Origin: Sorex araneus
Taxonomy: Eukaryota; Chordata; Mammalia; Eulipotyphla; Soricidae
Direction of reading: 5' to 3'
NCBI RefSeq assembly: GCF_027595985.1
Contig: NC_073307.1
Location: forward strand, 120,941,678-121,005,677
DNA length: 64,000 nucleotides
Shown here: positions 35,691 through 47,216 of the stretch, piece by piece
Position numbering within the stretch: position 1 is the first letter of the stretch
Layout of the letters: every line of letters starts with the position of its first letter
Notes under the pieces: generated by a model
What the model saw: the letters and a program-made list of their open reading frames with translations, nothing else
The model's database searches: none
Told to the model about the DNA's origin: nothing
Made by a program: the position numbers and the translations under genes

Positions 35691-36111
35691 GAAATTAGAA
35701 AAACATATTTAAATAAATTTCTGGGATAGTTCAGAACTTTTTTAATAGGTAGACTAAATTTTTAATAGGTAGACTAAATTTTCCAAACTGACTTCCAAAT
35801 TACCAATTTATACACCCACGAAAGACTGCATGATAATATATTTCTGCATCCTCATCAGCTTTAGTATTTTCCTTGTCTAAAATTAACCATTTTGAAATAT
35901 ATTTATATACCAGTAATTCATTGAGGCTTTAATTGATATTTCCTGTATGACTCATGATGTTGAGCAAATTTAAGCACGCTTATTTGAATATTTATTCAAA
36001 TATGTTTTTCTAATTTCTTAAATATCGTTATATCTTCTTATTGGCTTATAAAAGTTCCATATATATTGAATATAAATTCTTAGTGAAGTATATATATGGC
36101 AACTATATGTT
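35691..36111 (-). repeat. old L1 fragment between L1-D and L1-B
   Basis: Diverged ORF2 end (ttttccaaactgacttcc, ctgcatcctcatcagcttta). The start, aagaaattagaaaaacatat, is the inverted complement of 35993-36020, forming an inverted repeat around this fragment. A 17-base direct repeat, aataggtagactaaatt, occurs at 35742 and 35762. Confidence 0.6.
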
Positions 36112-36579
36112 TTTTTAATTAAATTTATTTATTTTTAATTAATGAATCACCATAAGGGTACAGTTACGGATTTATACACATCTGTGCTTATGCTTCCCCC
36201 ATACAAAGTTCGGGAACCCATCCCTTCACCAGTGCCCATACTCCACCACCAGTAAACCCAGCATCCCTCCCATCCTCCCCAATCCCATCTCCCCCCACCC
36301 CACCCTGTCACTGTGGCAGGGCATTCCCTTCTGTTCTCTCCCTCTAATTAGCTATTGTGGTTTGCAATAAAGGTGTTGAGTGGCCACTGTGCTCAGTCTC
36401 TAGCCCTCATTCAGCCCGCAACACCCTTCTCCCACATGGCCTTCCACTACATTATAGTTGGTGATCCCTTCTCTGAGTTGCCCTTTCCCCAGAATGTGAG
36501 GCCAGCCTCCTAGCCATGGAGTCAACCTCCTGGTAGTTGTTTCTACAATTCTTGGGTGTTAGTCTCCCACTCTGTTATT

Positions 36580-39500
36580 CTATATGTCATAGATGAGTGC
36601 AATCTTTCTATGTCTGTCTCTCTCTTTCTGACTCATTTCACTTAGCATGAAACTTTTCATGCCGATCCACTTAAATAAAAAATTTGTGCCCTCCTTTTTT
36701 CTAACAGCTGCATAGTATTCCATTGTATAGATGTACCAAGTTTCCTAAACCAGTCATCCATTCTAGGGCATTCGGGTTTTTTTCAGATTCTGGCTATTGT
36801 AAGCAGTGCTGCGATGAACATACATGTGCAGATGCCATTTCGATTATACTTTTTTGCCTCTCTGGGATATATTCCCAGCAGTGGTATTGCTGGGTCAAAT
36901 AGGAGCTCAATTTCTAATTTTTTGAGAATCGTCCATATTGTTTTCCAGAAGGGCTGAACCAGTCGGCATTCCCACCAGCAGTGTAGAAGGGTCCCTTTCT
37001 CGCCACATCCTCTCCAACAGCGGTTGCTTTTGTTCTTTTGGATGTGCGCTAGTCTCTGTGGTGTGAGGTGGTATCTTGTGGTTGTTTTGATCTGCATCTC
37101 TCTGATGATTAGTGATGTAGAGCACTTTTTCATGTGCCTTTTGGCCATTCGTATTTCTTCTTTGGTAAAGTTTCTGTTCATTTCTTTGCCCCATTTTTTG
37201 ATGGGGTTGAATGTTTTCTTCTTGTAGAGTTCAACCAGTGCTATATATACCATTGATATCAACCCCTTATCTGATGGGTATTGTGTAAATATCCGTTCCC
37301 ATTCTGTGGATAGTCTTTGGATTCTGGTCACTGTATCTTTTGCGGTGCAGAAGCTTTTTAGTTTAATGTAGTCCCATTTGTTGATCTCTGTTTTTACTAG
37401 ATTGCTTAGTTCTGTGTCACCTTTGAAGATACCTTTATCTTCAATATCGTGGAGGGTTTTGCCTACCTTGTCTTCAATGTACCTTATGGTTTGTGGTCTA
37501 ATGTTGAGGTCTTTAATCCATTTTGATCTGACTTTTGTGCATGGTGTCAGGTCAAGGTCTACCCCCATTTTTTTGCATGTGGTTGTCCAGTTGTGCCAGC
37601 ACCATTTGTTAAAGAGGCTTTCCTTGCTCCACTTCACATCTCTTGCTCCCTTATCAAAGATTAGATGATCATACATTTGGGGTTGTGTGTAAGGGTATTC
37701 CACCCTGTTCCATTGGTCTACGGCTCTGCCTTTGTTCCAGTACTATGCTGTTTTAATTGTTACTGCTTTGTAGTAAAGATTGAGGTTGGGGAGAGTGATG
37801 CCTCCCATCGTCTTTTTCCCAAGCTATCCTTGGACGTTTGTTGTTCCATATGAATTTTAAGATTGCTTGATCCATTTCTTTGAAGAATGTCATGAGTATA
37901 CTTATAGGGATCACGCTGAATCTGCATAATGCTTTGGGGAGTATTGCCATTTTGACAACATTGATTCTCCCTATCCACGAGCAGGGTATATGTTTCCATT
38001 TCCTCATGTCCTCTTTGATTTCATGGAGTAGCATTTTGTAGTTTTCTTTGTAGAGGTCTTTTACTTCCTTGGTTAAGCTGATTCCGAGGTACTTGATTTT
38101 CTGGGGCACGATTGTGAATGGGATTGCCTTTTTTTATGTCCCTTTCCTCTGCCTCATTGTTTGCATATATGAAGGCCATGGATTTTTGGGTATTGATTTT
38201 GTAGCCTGCAACTTTACTGGATAAGTCTATTGTTTCTAAGAGTTTCTTAGTAGAGGTTTTAGGCTTCTCTAGATATAGTATCATATCATCTGCAAATAGT
38301 GAGAGTTTGATTTCTTCCTTTCCTATCTGGATGCCCTTAATCTCTTTTTCTTGTCTAATAGCTATCGCAAGTACTTCCAGTACTATATTGAAGAGGAGTG
38401 GGGAGAGTGGGCATCCTTGTCTTGTGACTGATCTCAGAGGAAAGGCCCTTAGTTTTTCCCCGTTGAGGATAATGCTTGCCGTAGGCTTGTGATAGATGGC
38501 TTCGACTATCTTGAGGAAAGTTCCTCCAAACCCCATTTTGGCGAGGGTTTTTATCATGAAAGGATGTTGGATCTTGTCAAATGCTTTCTCTGCATCTATT
38601 GATATGATCATATGGTTTTTATCTTTGCTTTTATTGATATGGTGGATTATGTTGATTGATTTCCGAATGTTAAACCATCCTTGCATCCCCGGGATGAATC
38701 CCACTTGGTCGTGATGTATGATCTTTTTGATGAGTTGTTGGATCCTATTTGCCAGTATTTTGTTGAGGATCTTCGCATCGGTGTTCATCAGGGATATTGG
38801 TCTGTAATTTTCTTTCTTAGTGGTGTCTTTGTTTGCTTTTGGTATTAGGGAGATGTGTGCTTCATAGAAACTGTTTGGGAGATTTCCTGTTTTTTCAATT
38901 TCCTGGAAAAGTTTGAGGAAAACAGGCAGCAGGTCTTTAAATGTTTGGAAGAATTCGCCAGTGAAACCATCTGGGCCTGGGCTTTTGTTTTTGGGGAGGT
39001 TTTTGATCACAGTTTCAATTTCCTTAACATTGATGGGTCTATTCAGGTATTCCAAGTCTTCTTTGTTCAGTCTTGGGAGATTGTAGGAATCGAGGAATCC
39101 ATCCATTTCTTTTAGGTTCTCCTGTTTTGTGGCATATAGACTTTCGAAGTAGTCTCTAATGATCTTTTGAATCTCACTGGTTTCTGTTATGATGTCCCCC
39201 TTTTCATTTCTGATTCGATTTATTAGGGTTCTTTCTCTTTCTTTCTTTGTGAGTCTTGCTAGCGGTCTATCAATCTTGTTTATTTTCTCGAAGAACCAGC
39301 TCTTTGTTTCATTGATCTTTCGGATTGTCTTTTTGGTTTCCATGTCATTAATTTCTGCTCGAATTTTTATTATTTCTTTCCTTCGATCTGGTTTGGGTTC
39401 CTTTTTCTGGTCCTTTTCTAAGGTCTTGAGTCGTGAAGTCAGGCTGTCTATGTGGGCCCTTTCTTCCTTCCTGAGGAATGCTTGGAGAGCTATAAATTTT

Positions 39501-40384
39501 CCCCTTAACACGGCTTTAGCTGCGTCCCATAGGTTTTGGCAGCTCGTGTGTTCATTCTCATTTGTTTCTAAGTATTTTTTGATTTCTTCCTTGATTTCCT
39601 TCCTGACCCACTCATTGTTCAACATTGAATTGTTTAATTTCCAAGTGTTTGACTTGATTCTTTGTGTCAGTGAGTGGTTAGCTTCTATCTTCAGCCTATC
39701 GTGGTCTGAAAAGATGGTTGTTACAATTTCTATTTTTCCGATTCTATTGAGGTATCTTCTGGGGCCCAGTACATGGTCTATTTTAGAAAATGTTCCGTGT
39801 GCACGGGAAAAGAATGTGTATTCTTTCTTTTGGGGGTGTAAGGCCCTGTATAGGTCTATTAGGCCTCTCTCTTCCATTTCTTCTTTCAGAGTCAGTGTTT
39901 CCTTGTTGAGTTTTGTTCTTGTCGATCTATCTAGAGGCGATAAGGCCATATTGAAGTCTCCGACTACTATTGTGCTGTTAGTGGTGTCCTCTTTGAAGTC
40001 TGCTAGGAGTTGTTTTAAATATTTAGCTGGTCGCTCATTAGGTGCATATATGTTTAAGAGTGTGATTTCTTCCTGTTGTAAATTTCCCTTGATAAACAGA
40101 AAATGACCTTCGCTGTCCCTTTTAATCTTTTTCAACCTGAAATCTATGTTGTCGGATATTAGGATGGCCATTCCAGCTTTTTTAAGGGGGTTGTTTGCTT
40201 GCAGGATTGTTTTCCATCCTTTGACTTTGAGTCTATGTTTACTCTGTTTGTTCAGGTGTGTTTCTTGCAGGCAACAGAATGATGGGTTTAATTTCTGGAT
40301 CCATTTTGCCACTCTGTGTCTCTTTATGGGTGCATTTAGGCTGTTGACATTGAGAGAGATTATTGTGATAGGATTTTGTGTCAT
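36580..40384 (-). pseudogene. L1-B ORF2, endonuclease and RT domains open, C-terminal part broken
   Basis: The start [19 protein letters not shown] is at 40384. Endonuclease motifs QETHLN, VGDFN and FSDHD are present. RT motifs include [28 protein letters not shown] and [14 protein letters not shown] 7-T run on the plus strand (38129-38135; six expected) shifts the frame after the RT domain. A net loss of about 11 bases near 37822, a TAG for TGG near 37742 and a TGA for TGG at 36783 follow. The Cys-rich [18 protein letters not shown] region is still legible. The product could not be made whole. Confidence 0.92.
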
Positions 40385-40426
40385 ATTTCTGTGGTATTTG
40401 TTGTTTTTATGTGGCTCCACCTTGTC

Positions 40427-41377
40427 TTACAGTAGCCCCTTTAGACCTTCTTTCAAGTTTGGTTTTGAGTCTATGAAGGACCTGAGCTGTTGTTTATCCG
40501 AGAAGTAGTGTATGGTTCCTTCGAGTTTGAGTGAGAGTTTAGCCGGATAAAGTATTCTTGGTGAGGCATTCATTTCGTTGAGTCTTTTCACTATGTCCCA
40601 CCATTGTCTTCGGGCTCGGAGGGTTTCCTCTGACAGGTCTGCTGTAAATCTGAGGGGTGCTCCTTTGTATGTAATTTCCTTCTTTGACCTTGCCGCTTAC
40701 AGAATTGTGTCTCTATCCATAGCATCCGTCATTCTGACTATGATATGCCTTGGAGTCTTTTTATTTGGGTCTCTTTTTGCTGGTACTCTTCGGACTCCTT
40801 GTATCTGGATGCCTGCCTTCTCCAGCTCTGGGAATTTCTTAGCAATGATGTCTTTGACTGTGTTTTTTTCATTGGGGTTACTTCCCTGTGGTTCTGGTAC
40901 TGCAATGATTCTTATGTTGTTTCTCTTGAAGTCATCCCCCAGGGCTCTGATTCGCTCTATAGCCATTTTGAGGTCTTTGGCCATGATTTGTTGTTGTCTA
41001 TAAGCTTTCTGCAGCTCATCTTCCAGTTCGCTGATTCTTTCTTCAGCTGTAGTCATTCTACTGTTGAGGGCATCTAGAGAGATTTTTAATTCGTCTACCG
41101 ATTCCTTTATTTGTGTGACTTCCGTTCGTAGGTTTGAGATTTCTGTTCTCATTTCTTCCTGTATTTTCTTGGTGGACCGTTCCAGTGTTTCATTCATCTC
41201 CTCCCTTAGTTTATTGGATGTCTGTTCCATGGTTGCTTGGAGTAGGTCGACTCTCTTACAGATCTCCTCTCTGAATTGTTTATCTGAGAGGTCGTAGATG
41301 TGAGTAGCCCCCATTGATGTTTTTGGAATTTTTTCTTCTCCCTCTCTTGGTGGAGGGGATTTTTGCTGCTTCCTCAT
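40427..41377 (-). pseudogene. L1-B ORF1, one nonsense codon
   Basis: From MRKQQKSPPPREGEEKIP the frame is open for 226 codons: coiled coil (ELEDELQKAYRQQQIMAKD), RRM region (RNNIRIIAVPEP) and PRHIIVRMTDAMDRDTIL. A TAA at 40697 replaces what is CAA in L1-A. The frame then stays open through the C-terminal domain to a second stop at 40427. Full length would be about 316 residues, usual for the family. Confidence 0.9.
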
Positions 41378-41579
41378 ATTGTTACGGAAGTATAGAGTTG
41401 TAGCTTTGTAGTTATTTATTCCTTTTTCTTCTTGTGGAAAGAAGGTTTTCTGATCGTGCTAAACTTCCCTTATTAACTGACAGCTTTTATAGTGTCAGAC
41501 TAAGCTAATGGCTATTTTGCGTGTTTGAGATCGCAAAAGTGAATTTTCAAAAAAATACAAGTACCGATTGAGCTGAGGT

Positions 41580-41887
41580 AACAAAGAATAACTGCGGCTG
41601 CTCTGAGAGGAGGCCACGCACACTTTTAGACCACGCCCACTAAGATACGGGACACGCCCCCAGTGTCTTCCTGCAAGGGCGGGCCACAGTTAGGGGGCCA
41701 GGTCAGGAGCTGGGGCACGGAGGACACGGGCTGGGGCGGCTGCAGGGTCTCAGGGAGTCCAGGTGGTGGGAAGCGGGGCTGGGAGGGCGTGGCCGAGTGT
41801 CTGGGTCGGTACCTGCGAGGGCGGGCCGCAGTTAGGGGGCCAGGTCAGGAGCCGGGGCGCGGAGGACACGGGCTGGGGCGGCTGGAG
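41580..41887 (-). promoter_or_regulatory. L1-B 5' UTR promoter with 142-base tandem monomers
   Basis: The block gcgggcc(a/g)cagttagggg...ggacacgggctggggcggctg starts at 41672 and again at 41814, so one full monomer and half of a second are present. It is CpG-rich. The adjoining gaggccacgc...ccacgcccactaagat motif is shared with L1-A, but the monomers are not. Confidence 0.8.
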
Positions 41888-42384
41888 TCAGTTTGCTATT
41901 TTGATGGGCACATTTCTAAATTTGATTGTTGAAGTTTCGATTTCATACTTACTGTTAGGAGAAACATTCATGCTGTTTTCCATAGGGTAGAACTTGTTCA
42001 ATGATCCATGGATGAGAATTCATTTTTCAATGAATCCCCAGCCACTGTCTACCTCCTTTAAAGAAGCACTTGTGTAGTTTTCTTCAGATGTTTGGATAGA
42101 GCGTTTGGATTATTTTTTGTTGTTAATCTGTGTGCTTTATATATCTAAAATAAGAAACTTTATCTGATGTTGTTGAATGCACACTTTTTTTTCCTGTTAA
42201 TTTTGTGTCTACTAGTTTTAACCAATGTTTCCTTAGCTGTATAGAAATCTTTTAGTATGATGAGGCCCCATAGGTGTATTTTCGTTTCTGTTGTTTTGAG
42301 TTCTTGATCCATAAGAAATCGGGTTTGGCACAAGAGAGCAAAATATGGAAAACAGGAAGTCAGAGCACTGACACCATATAGTAT
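41888..42384 (-). repeat. old L1 remnant, right half of the split copy
   Basis: Continues 33890-34036 across the L1 insertion (gatgggcacatttctaaatt) and matches 9640-9900 further on (actttatctgatgttgttga). Confidence 0.7.
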
Positions 42385-42612
42385 CACTGTAGCACTGTCA
42401 ACATCGATTTGCTCAAGTGAGCACCAGCAAAGTCTTCACTGTGAGACTTGTTACTCTTTTGGGCATATTGAATACACCATAGGTAGCTTGCCAGGCTCTG
42501 CTGTGTGGGCGGGATGCTCTTGGTAGCTTGCCAGGCTATCCAAGGGGGATGGAAGAATCGAACCTGGTTGGCCGTGTGCAACGCAAATGCCCTACTCGCT
42601 GTGCTATTGCTT
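42385..42612 (-). mobile_element. tRNA-headed SINE with RTE-type tail
   Basis: The plus strand runs from acatcgatttgctcaagtga through gtgagacttgttactctttt and gcttgccaggctctgctgtg to the tRNA head gaatcgaacctggttggcc...tgctattgctt. Confidence 0.9.
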
Positions 42613-42978
42613 CTTCCCAACACCATATAGTAGATGTAACAAACATATAGAACCACCCTTCTAGAAAAGACATTTGAAATTACTCCTAGAGTTCCATATG
42701 CCACTTCTTTCATATTAACTTGATTTCCCTTTTTGTTGTTCATCTGTGAGAAATACAAACATGTCCTAAAAACACTCAAAGACATATATTAGTAGCAAAT
42801 TTATTCTGTGTGAACACTAGAGAAAAATAGACTATTTACCTAAATACACAGAACACAAAAGTAAATAGTGACTCAATTTTATAATGAAATACTATTCAGC
42901 TTTACAAACTGAAAAATGCCAGATATCTGAAATTGCAGTGACAAAATTTCTGAAAATTATGACTACATTGTGATTGAA

Positions 42979-44781
42979 TTAGGACAAATGAGTATTTCCT
43001 GACATCTCCAGAGTCTCCTGAGGAGGGCTGCCTTGACTTCAATTCTCATCAGGAACATCCCGCAAAGTCCTCTGAAGAATTAATTTGTGTCTTCTTCTTT
43101 GCTGCCTTTTCTGCTGCCTATAGAGCAAACAAAGAAGTAAATAATGGAATTAGCACAGTTTTTGACACAAGTTAATATCTTTGTAACTAAAAAAGATTTT
43201 AAAGTGTACATCACTTGTCATCCCATAGATCCTCGATTTGCTCGAGCGGGTGCCAATAACATCTCCATTTGTCCCTGTTGAGTGCTAGTGTAGCCCAATG
43301 ATATCTGCTTGCTCCAGGAACAGAAAGAGCCTCAAATCGTTCATTCAGGGTTTTGATGAAAAAGTCTGACCATCTCGTTGGTAGGCAGCCACGTGGTCTT
43401 GTGAGGTCCTATGGAATCCAGTCTGTAACAGCTCTTGTCCAGCAGTCATCTCTGAATCGCTTTACGTGTCTGGCCCATCTGATATTCAACACCTTGGCAA
43501 ACGAGACAGCATTCCTGATTCTTGACTGTCGATGGAGGTCGGAACTCCAGATTCCTTCTCTCACTTGAGTGAAACATGATACTCCTAGTGTAGCTTTTTC
43601 AATTCCTCTTTGGGATACCCAAATATCGTTCTTATTCTGTTTTCGTAGGGCCCAGGTGTCTGAAGCGTATGTCAGTGCAGGAAGAACTGTGAAGTCAAAA
43701 TGATGTGCCTGGAGCCGGAGGTTCTTTGTCCTCTTAACCACTTCTTCAATGCTCTTGAAGATGTTCCACACTGCTCTCTTACTCCTGCGCACTTCTGGCG
43801 CCAGGTCATTCCTTATGTTGAGTTCTTGACCCAGGTACACATAGCTGCTGCATTTGGAGATGTTTGTCCCATTGAGAGCAAATGAGAGGTCAGTTCCATT
43901 ATTCATGAACGAACATCAGAAACGAATGGCAGTTCTTTTTTTATGAACATCCTTTTGCTGATATTCAGCTGCAGTCCGACCTTTCCACACTTGCAGTTGA
44001 AGTTGGCAACATTTGTGCCGCTTGGCTAATGTTTGGTCTTATGAGAACGATGTCATCAGCAAAGCAGAGGTGCTGTACTTGCCGACTGTATATCTTCACT
44101 CCCATTCTTTCCCATTCCATTTGTCACATGACATTCTTGAGGGTGGCACTGAAGAGTTTCGGTGAAATGGTATCACCCTGCCGAACCTCTCTCTTTATGT
44201 CAATGATCACTTCCTTGTAGAATATTCCATGCTTCTCTATTCCTCATGCACAGTCCAGGTGCCAGGAGAAATTAATTAACTTCCACAGATGTATATTAGG
44301 TTCTCCAAATACAAAGCCACTGAATTCCATTCTCAGAGTGCTAAGATCAGGGACAGGGATGAGAGCAAGGTTCACATGGCAGACGCCATGTGTTTTGAGT
44401 GGTGGCAGTGATACCAGATGGGCTGTAGGACAGACAGGCAGCGCTCAGTGCTAATGGCAGTGAGAATGCTTAGGCCTGCAACATAGGGAAAGACAAACAT
44501 TATGAAGAAAAATTCGGAAATGGAGATGAAGTATAATTTGAAATTTCTCACAAAGCATTTTATGGAGTACAACATCTGGATAGATAGACAGACAAAATCA
44601 ATTCCTGCCAAGTGGAGGATGTAGACTGAGAAAGCATTTATCTGCATGTAAAAACCCAGGAGCCAGAGCACCACAGCATTTCCTGCCAGCCCCACCAGGG
44701 AAGTGATAAATATCAGAAGGTCTGTTATGAAGAAGTCCATATGCATGTCACATGTTCTATCAAAGTCTATCCAGTCACTTT
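42979..44781 (-). pseudogene. MRGPRX: MRGPRX-like pseudogene P3, split by an RTE insertion
   Basis: The C-terminal part (42979-43211) encodes the TM7 end and tail with stop TAA at 42981-42979. The N-terminal part (44269-44781) is open from 44746 for 124 codons, with [35 protein letters not shown] and STERCLSVLQPIWYHCHH, then a stop (GCCATG then TGA). The RTE at 43212-44268 sits where about 225 bases for TM5-TM6 should be, so that part was lost. The first 20 or so codons and the acceptor are replaced by unrelated DNA (44782-44925). Its AATAAA is kept at about 42792. Confidence 0.9.
43212..44268 (-). mobile_element. RTE-clade LINE fragment including the RT catalytic motif
   Basis: The minus strand reads REVRQGDTISPKLFSATLKN (RT motif B region), then HLCFADDIVLIRPNISQAA with the catalytic DD near 44060. 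It continues with LNGTNISKCSSYVYLGQELN, KRAVWNIFKSIEEVVKRTKN and RFRDDCWTRAVTDWIP. Stops and a frameshift separate these blocks. The 3' tail is atctccatttgtccctg and caataacatctcc on the plus strand, ending in atcacttgtcatccc at 43207. The element is 5' truncated, with no endonuclease domain. Confidence 0.9.
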
Positions 44782-44925
44782 ATTTTAATTTATTATTTGG
44801 TTCTTTAATTTGTTAAAACTTTATTGTATCATCATGCGATACAGATATAAATCTTCATGCCTTCTCCCCCAGCTCATGAGGCAGTCTGCATTGGAGCAAT
44901 ATTCCTAGTCCCGTCTTTAAGGACC
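44782..44925. other. unassigned 140-base insert replacing the P3 5' end
   Basis: It lies between the P3 coding remnant and intron DNA matching 52385. It contains aactttattgtatcatcatg, which hints at another L1-like 3' end in reverse, but the match is weak. Confidence 0.4.
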
Positions 44926-46509
44926 TGATTTTCCCACTAGTTTCCTAGGCCGTGTCCCTTTGCACACTGGAGGGGAGTTTTCCTGGCAGGATGTAAGGGC
45001 AGCAGCCGGACTCTGAGCCCAGCCTTCTTCTGTTCTGGGCCTTCTGTTCTTCAGAAACACGAACTATGTGATATGTCAGTGAGTGAGAATGGCCCACTGA
45101 CATTCAAAGAGGCCACAAGGAGTTGAAGGAATATGATCCACGAGTGCCTGGTCTGTTAGGGCTCATGGGCCAGTGATCTGGAAAGAGTAACCTCTAACTC
45201 ATATTCATTAATGTGCCTAATGGCTAACATTTGCAGGGTGAAATGTTTTCCAACTAGAAGATGAAAGATGAGTGGGGAAAAGTTTGAAAGCAAGAAAACA
45301 TTGAATCACATGCAAAAACTAAAAGCCATTAAATAGAACTATCACCAGAATGAGCATGCATAATAAGAAGTATCATTACTCCTCCAAATTTGGGAACTTA
45401 GTTTGTTTAAGTGTATTCATTACACATGCACAATGGTTACTTTTACCTTCTCTGAGTTCAAAAGTTAAAAGACCCTAGTGAGCATCTGCTAATATAAAGA
45501 ATATGCTTGTGATGATACTTAAAAACTCACCCAATTTGTACTATTCTAGTACACAAAAGGGCACCTAAGCAACATATTGTGGTGAGAAAGTCAATTGGAA
45601 GCCCCAGGTGTTTCAGTGACAGGTACTGATTCCTTGCATACCATTGATATAGTGCTGTTCTGAAACTCCATGTTTGAATCAGATGCTTTTCCTTTTCCAA
45701 TCCTACAGATGGACATGTAGAATGGAATGGCACCTAATAAAGGAGATGGGACGAAAAGATACTAGTAAGTCTTATTCCAGATCCTAGGAGAAATATAATG
45801 ATGAGATTTTTTCTATAACCTGAATTGAACAATTTCAAAAGTTAAAAAAAAGTAAAAAAATAAGGAAAAGTTTTTAAAATTAAAAAAAATTATTTTTAGT
45901 GTTTTTAATTTACAGTACTGTTATTGTAAGGTTTTGTGCATAAAATATCCCAGTACCACACATCCCACTGTGATTCCACTTTCCATCGTCAGTGTCCCCA
46001 TGTCCAATCCCCTCCATCTCTTTTCCTCCCTTATCTCCTCAGCATCAGGGGTTTCCTACTGGAGAACATTTCTCAGTTTTTGTTGGTCTTTGGCATTTGG
46101 TTCCCTGACATTATTTCTTTATATGAGACAGATTATTCTATATATGTCCTTCTCCTTCTAACTTCACTTACTCTAAGATCCATCCACATAGCAAGCAGAG
46201 AATTGAATGTCATATGAAGCCTCCCTAGAACAATGCTCAAAGGCACAAGTCCCTTGCTGCTAGGAAAAGACAACCACTGTTCTACAAAGCAGAATTGTCA
46301 AGTGGTTAGAAGGTATCCCCCTAGCCAGAGCAGTGAAAGGAGGACTCATTTTCCTAGAGATGATAAATAAACTACCAAATCCCTCTCGGTTTCTGCACTC
46401 TTGATGGCCTGATGAGAAGAAGTAAAGTACAAACATACAGGGCACATGTCCTATTCATTCATGTCACTGAACACCAATGTCAGTTGTGATAGGTGCTTGT
46501 CTAGTCTTT

Positions 46510-47039
46510 TTTCAAAAAAATGAATCACTGTGAGATACAGCTACAGACTTACAAACTTTCATGATTATGTTTAAGTCATACATAATCCTCCCCACACCCC
46601 TGCCTCTGTGACAGACACTTTCCTTTTACTTTCTCTCTTTTGGGGCATTATGATTTGCAATAAAGGTACTAAGTGGCCATCATGTTTAGTCCATAGTGTA
46701 CTCTCAGCACGCATCTCCAATCCCGAGCGAGCCATCCAAATATCATTCACTAAGTGGTCCCTTCTCTATCCCAGCTGTCTCTTCCCCCAGCTTGTAAGGC
46801 CAACTTCCAAGCCTTGGAGTGATCCTACTGGTCCTTATCTCTACTATCCCTGGGTGCTGAATCTCCTATTCTGCTACTTTATATTCCCAAATGATTGCAG
46901 TCATTCTATGTCTGTCCCTCTCTCTGTGACTCATTTCACTTAGCATGATACTTCCATGTTGATCCACATGCAAATTTCATGATTTCATCTTTTTCTAACA
47001 GCTGCATAGTAGTATCCATTGTGTAGAGCTACATAATGG
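46510..47039 (-). mobile_element. 5'-truncated L1 3' fragment
   Basis: aatgaatcactgtgagatac through cttttggggcattatgattt to gtattccattgtgtag-like words parallel the 3' UTR and ORF2 end of L1-A (23620-24230). It is diverged and absent from the paralogous position near 1970. Confidence 0.8.
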
Positions 47040-47047
47040 AGGCTTGT

Positions 47048-47216
47048 ATTTTTTGTTTTGGGTTACACCCAGTGTTGCTCAGGGGTTACTCCTGATTCTG
47101 CATTGAGGAATTACTCCTAGATGTGCCTGGAGAACCATATAAGATGCCGGGGATTGAACCCAGGTTGGCTGCATGCAAGGCAAGTGCCCTACATGCTGTG
47201 CTATTCCTCTGGCCCT
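47048..47216 (-). mobile_element. tRNA-headed SINE with A-rich tail
   Basis: ttttttgttttgggttacac at the left, body caggggttactcctgattct, tRNA head ggattgaacccaggttggct and cctctggccc at the right. Flanked by aggcttgt at 47040-47047 and 47218-47225. Confidence 0.88.

Larger units (their letters stand above)
34050..41887 (-). mobile_element. 7.8-kb L1 insertion with probable 3' transduction
   Basis: The left flank cagtttgctatttt (34037-34050) is repeated on the right at 41888-41901. The sequence left of it continues smoothly into that right of it as an old L1 (compare 7900-7935). The interval holds a full-length L1 (L1-B, 36112-41887), then an old L1 fragment (35690-36111) and a truncated L1 3' part (34050-35690) ending in T-rich DNA. 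One duplication for the whole interval suggests a single RNA that read through the L1-B end and used the downstream poly(A) site. Confidence 0.65.
36112..41887 (-). mobile_element. L1-B, full-length LINE-1
   Basis: It has a 5' UTR (41378-41887), ORF1 (40427-41377), ORF2 (36580-40384) and a 3' UTR (36112-36579) with C-rich DNA at 36272-36306 that is G-rich on the sense strand. It is the least damaged L1 in the window: ORF1 has one stop, and ORF2 is open for its first 787 codons through endonuclease and RT. Confidence 0.93.

Noticed and set aside
39189..40106. A 305-codon plus-strand open frame within L1-B
   Set aside because: It is antisense to ORF2. Its hydrophobic look comes from the complement of A-rich codons.
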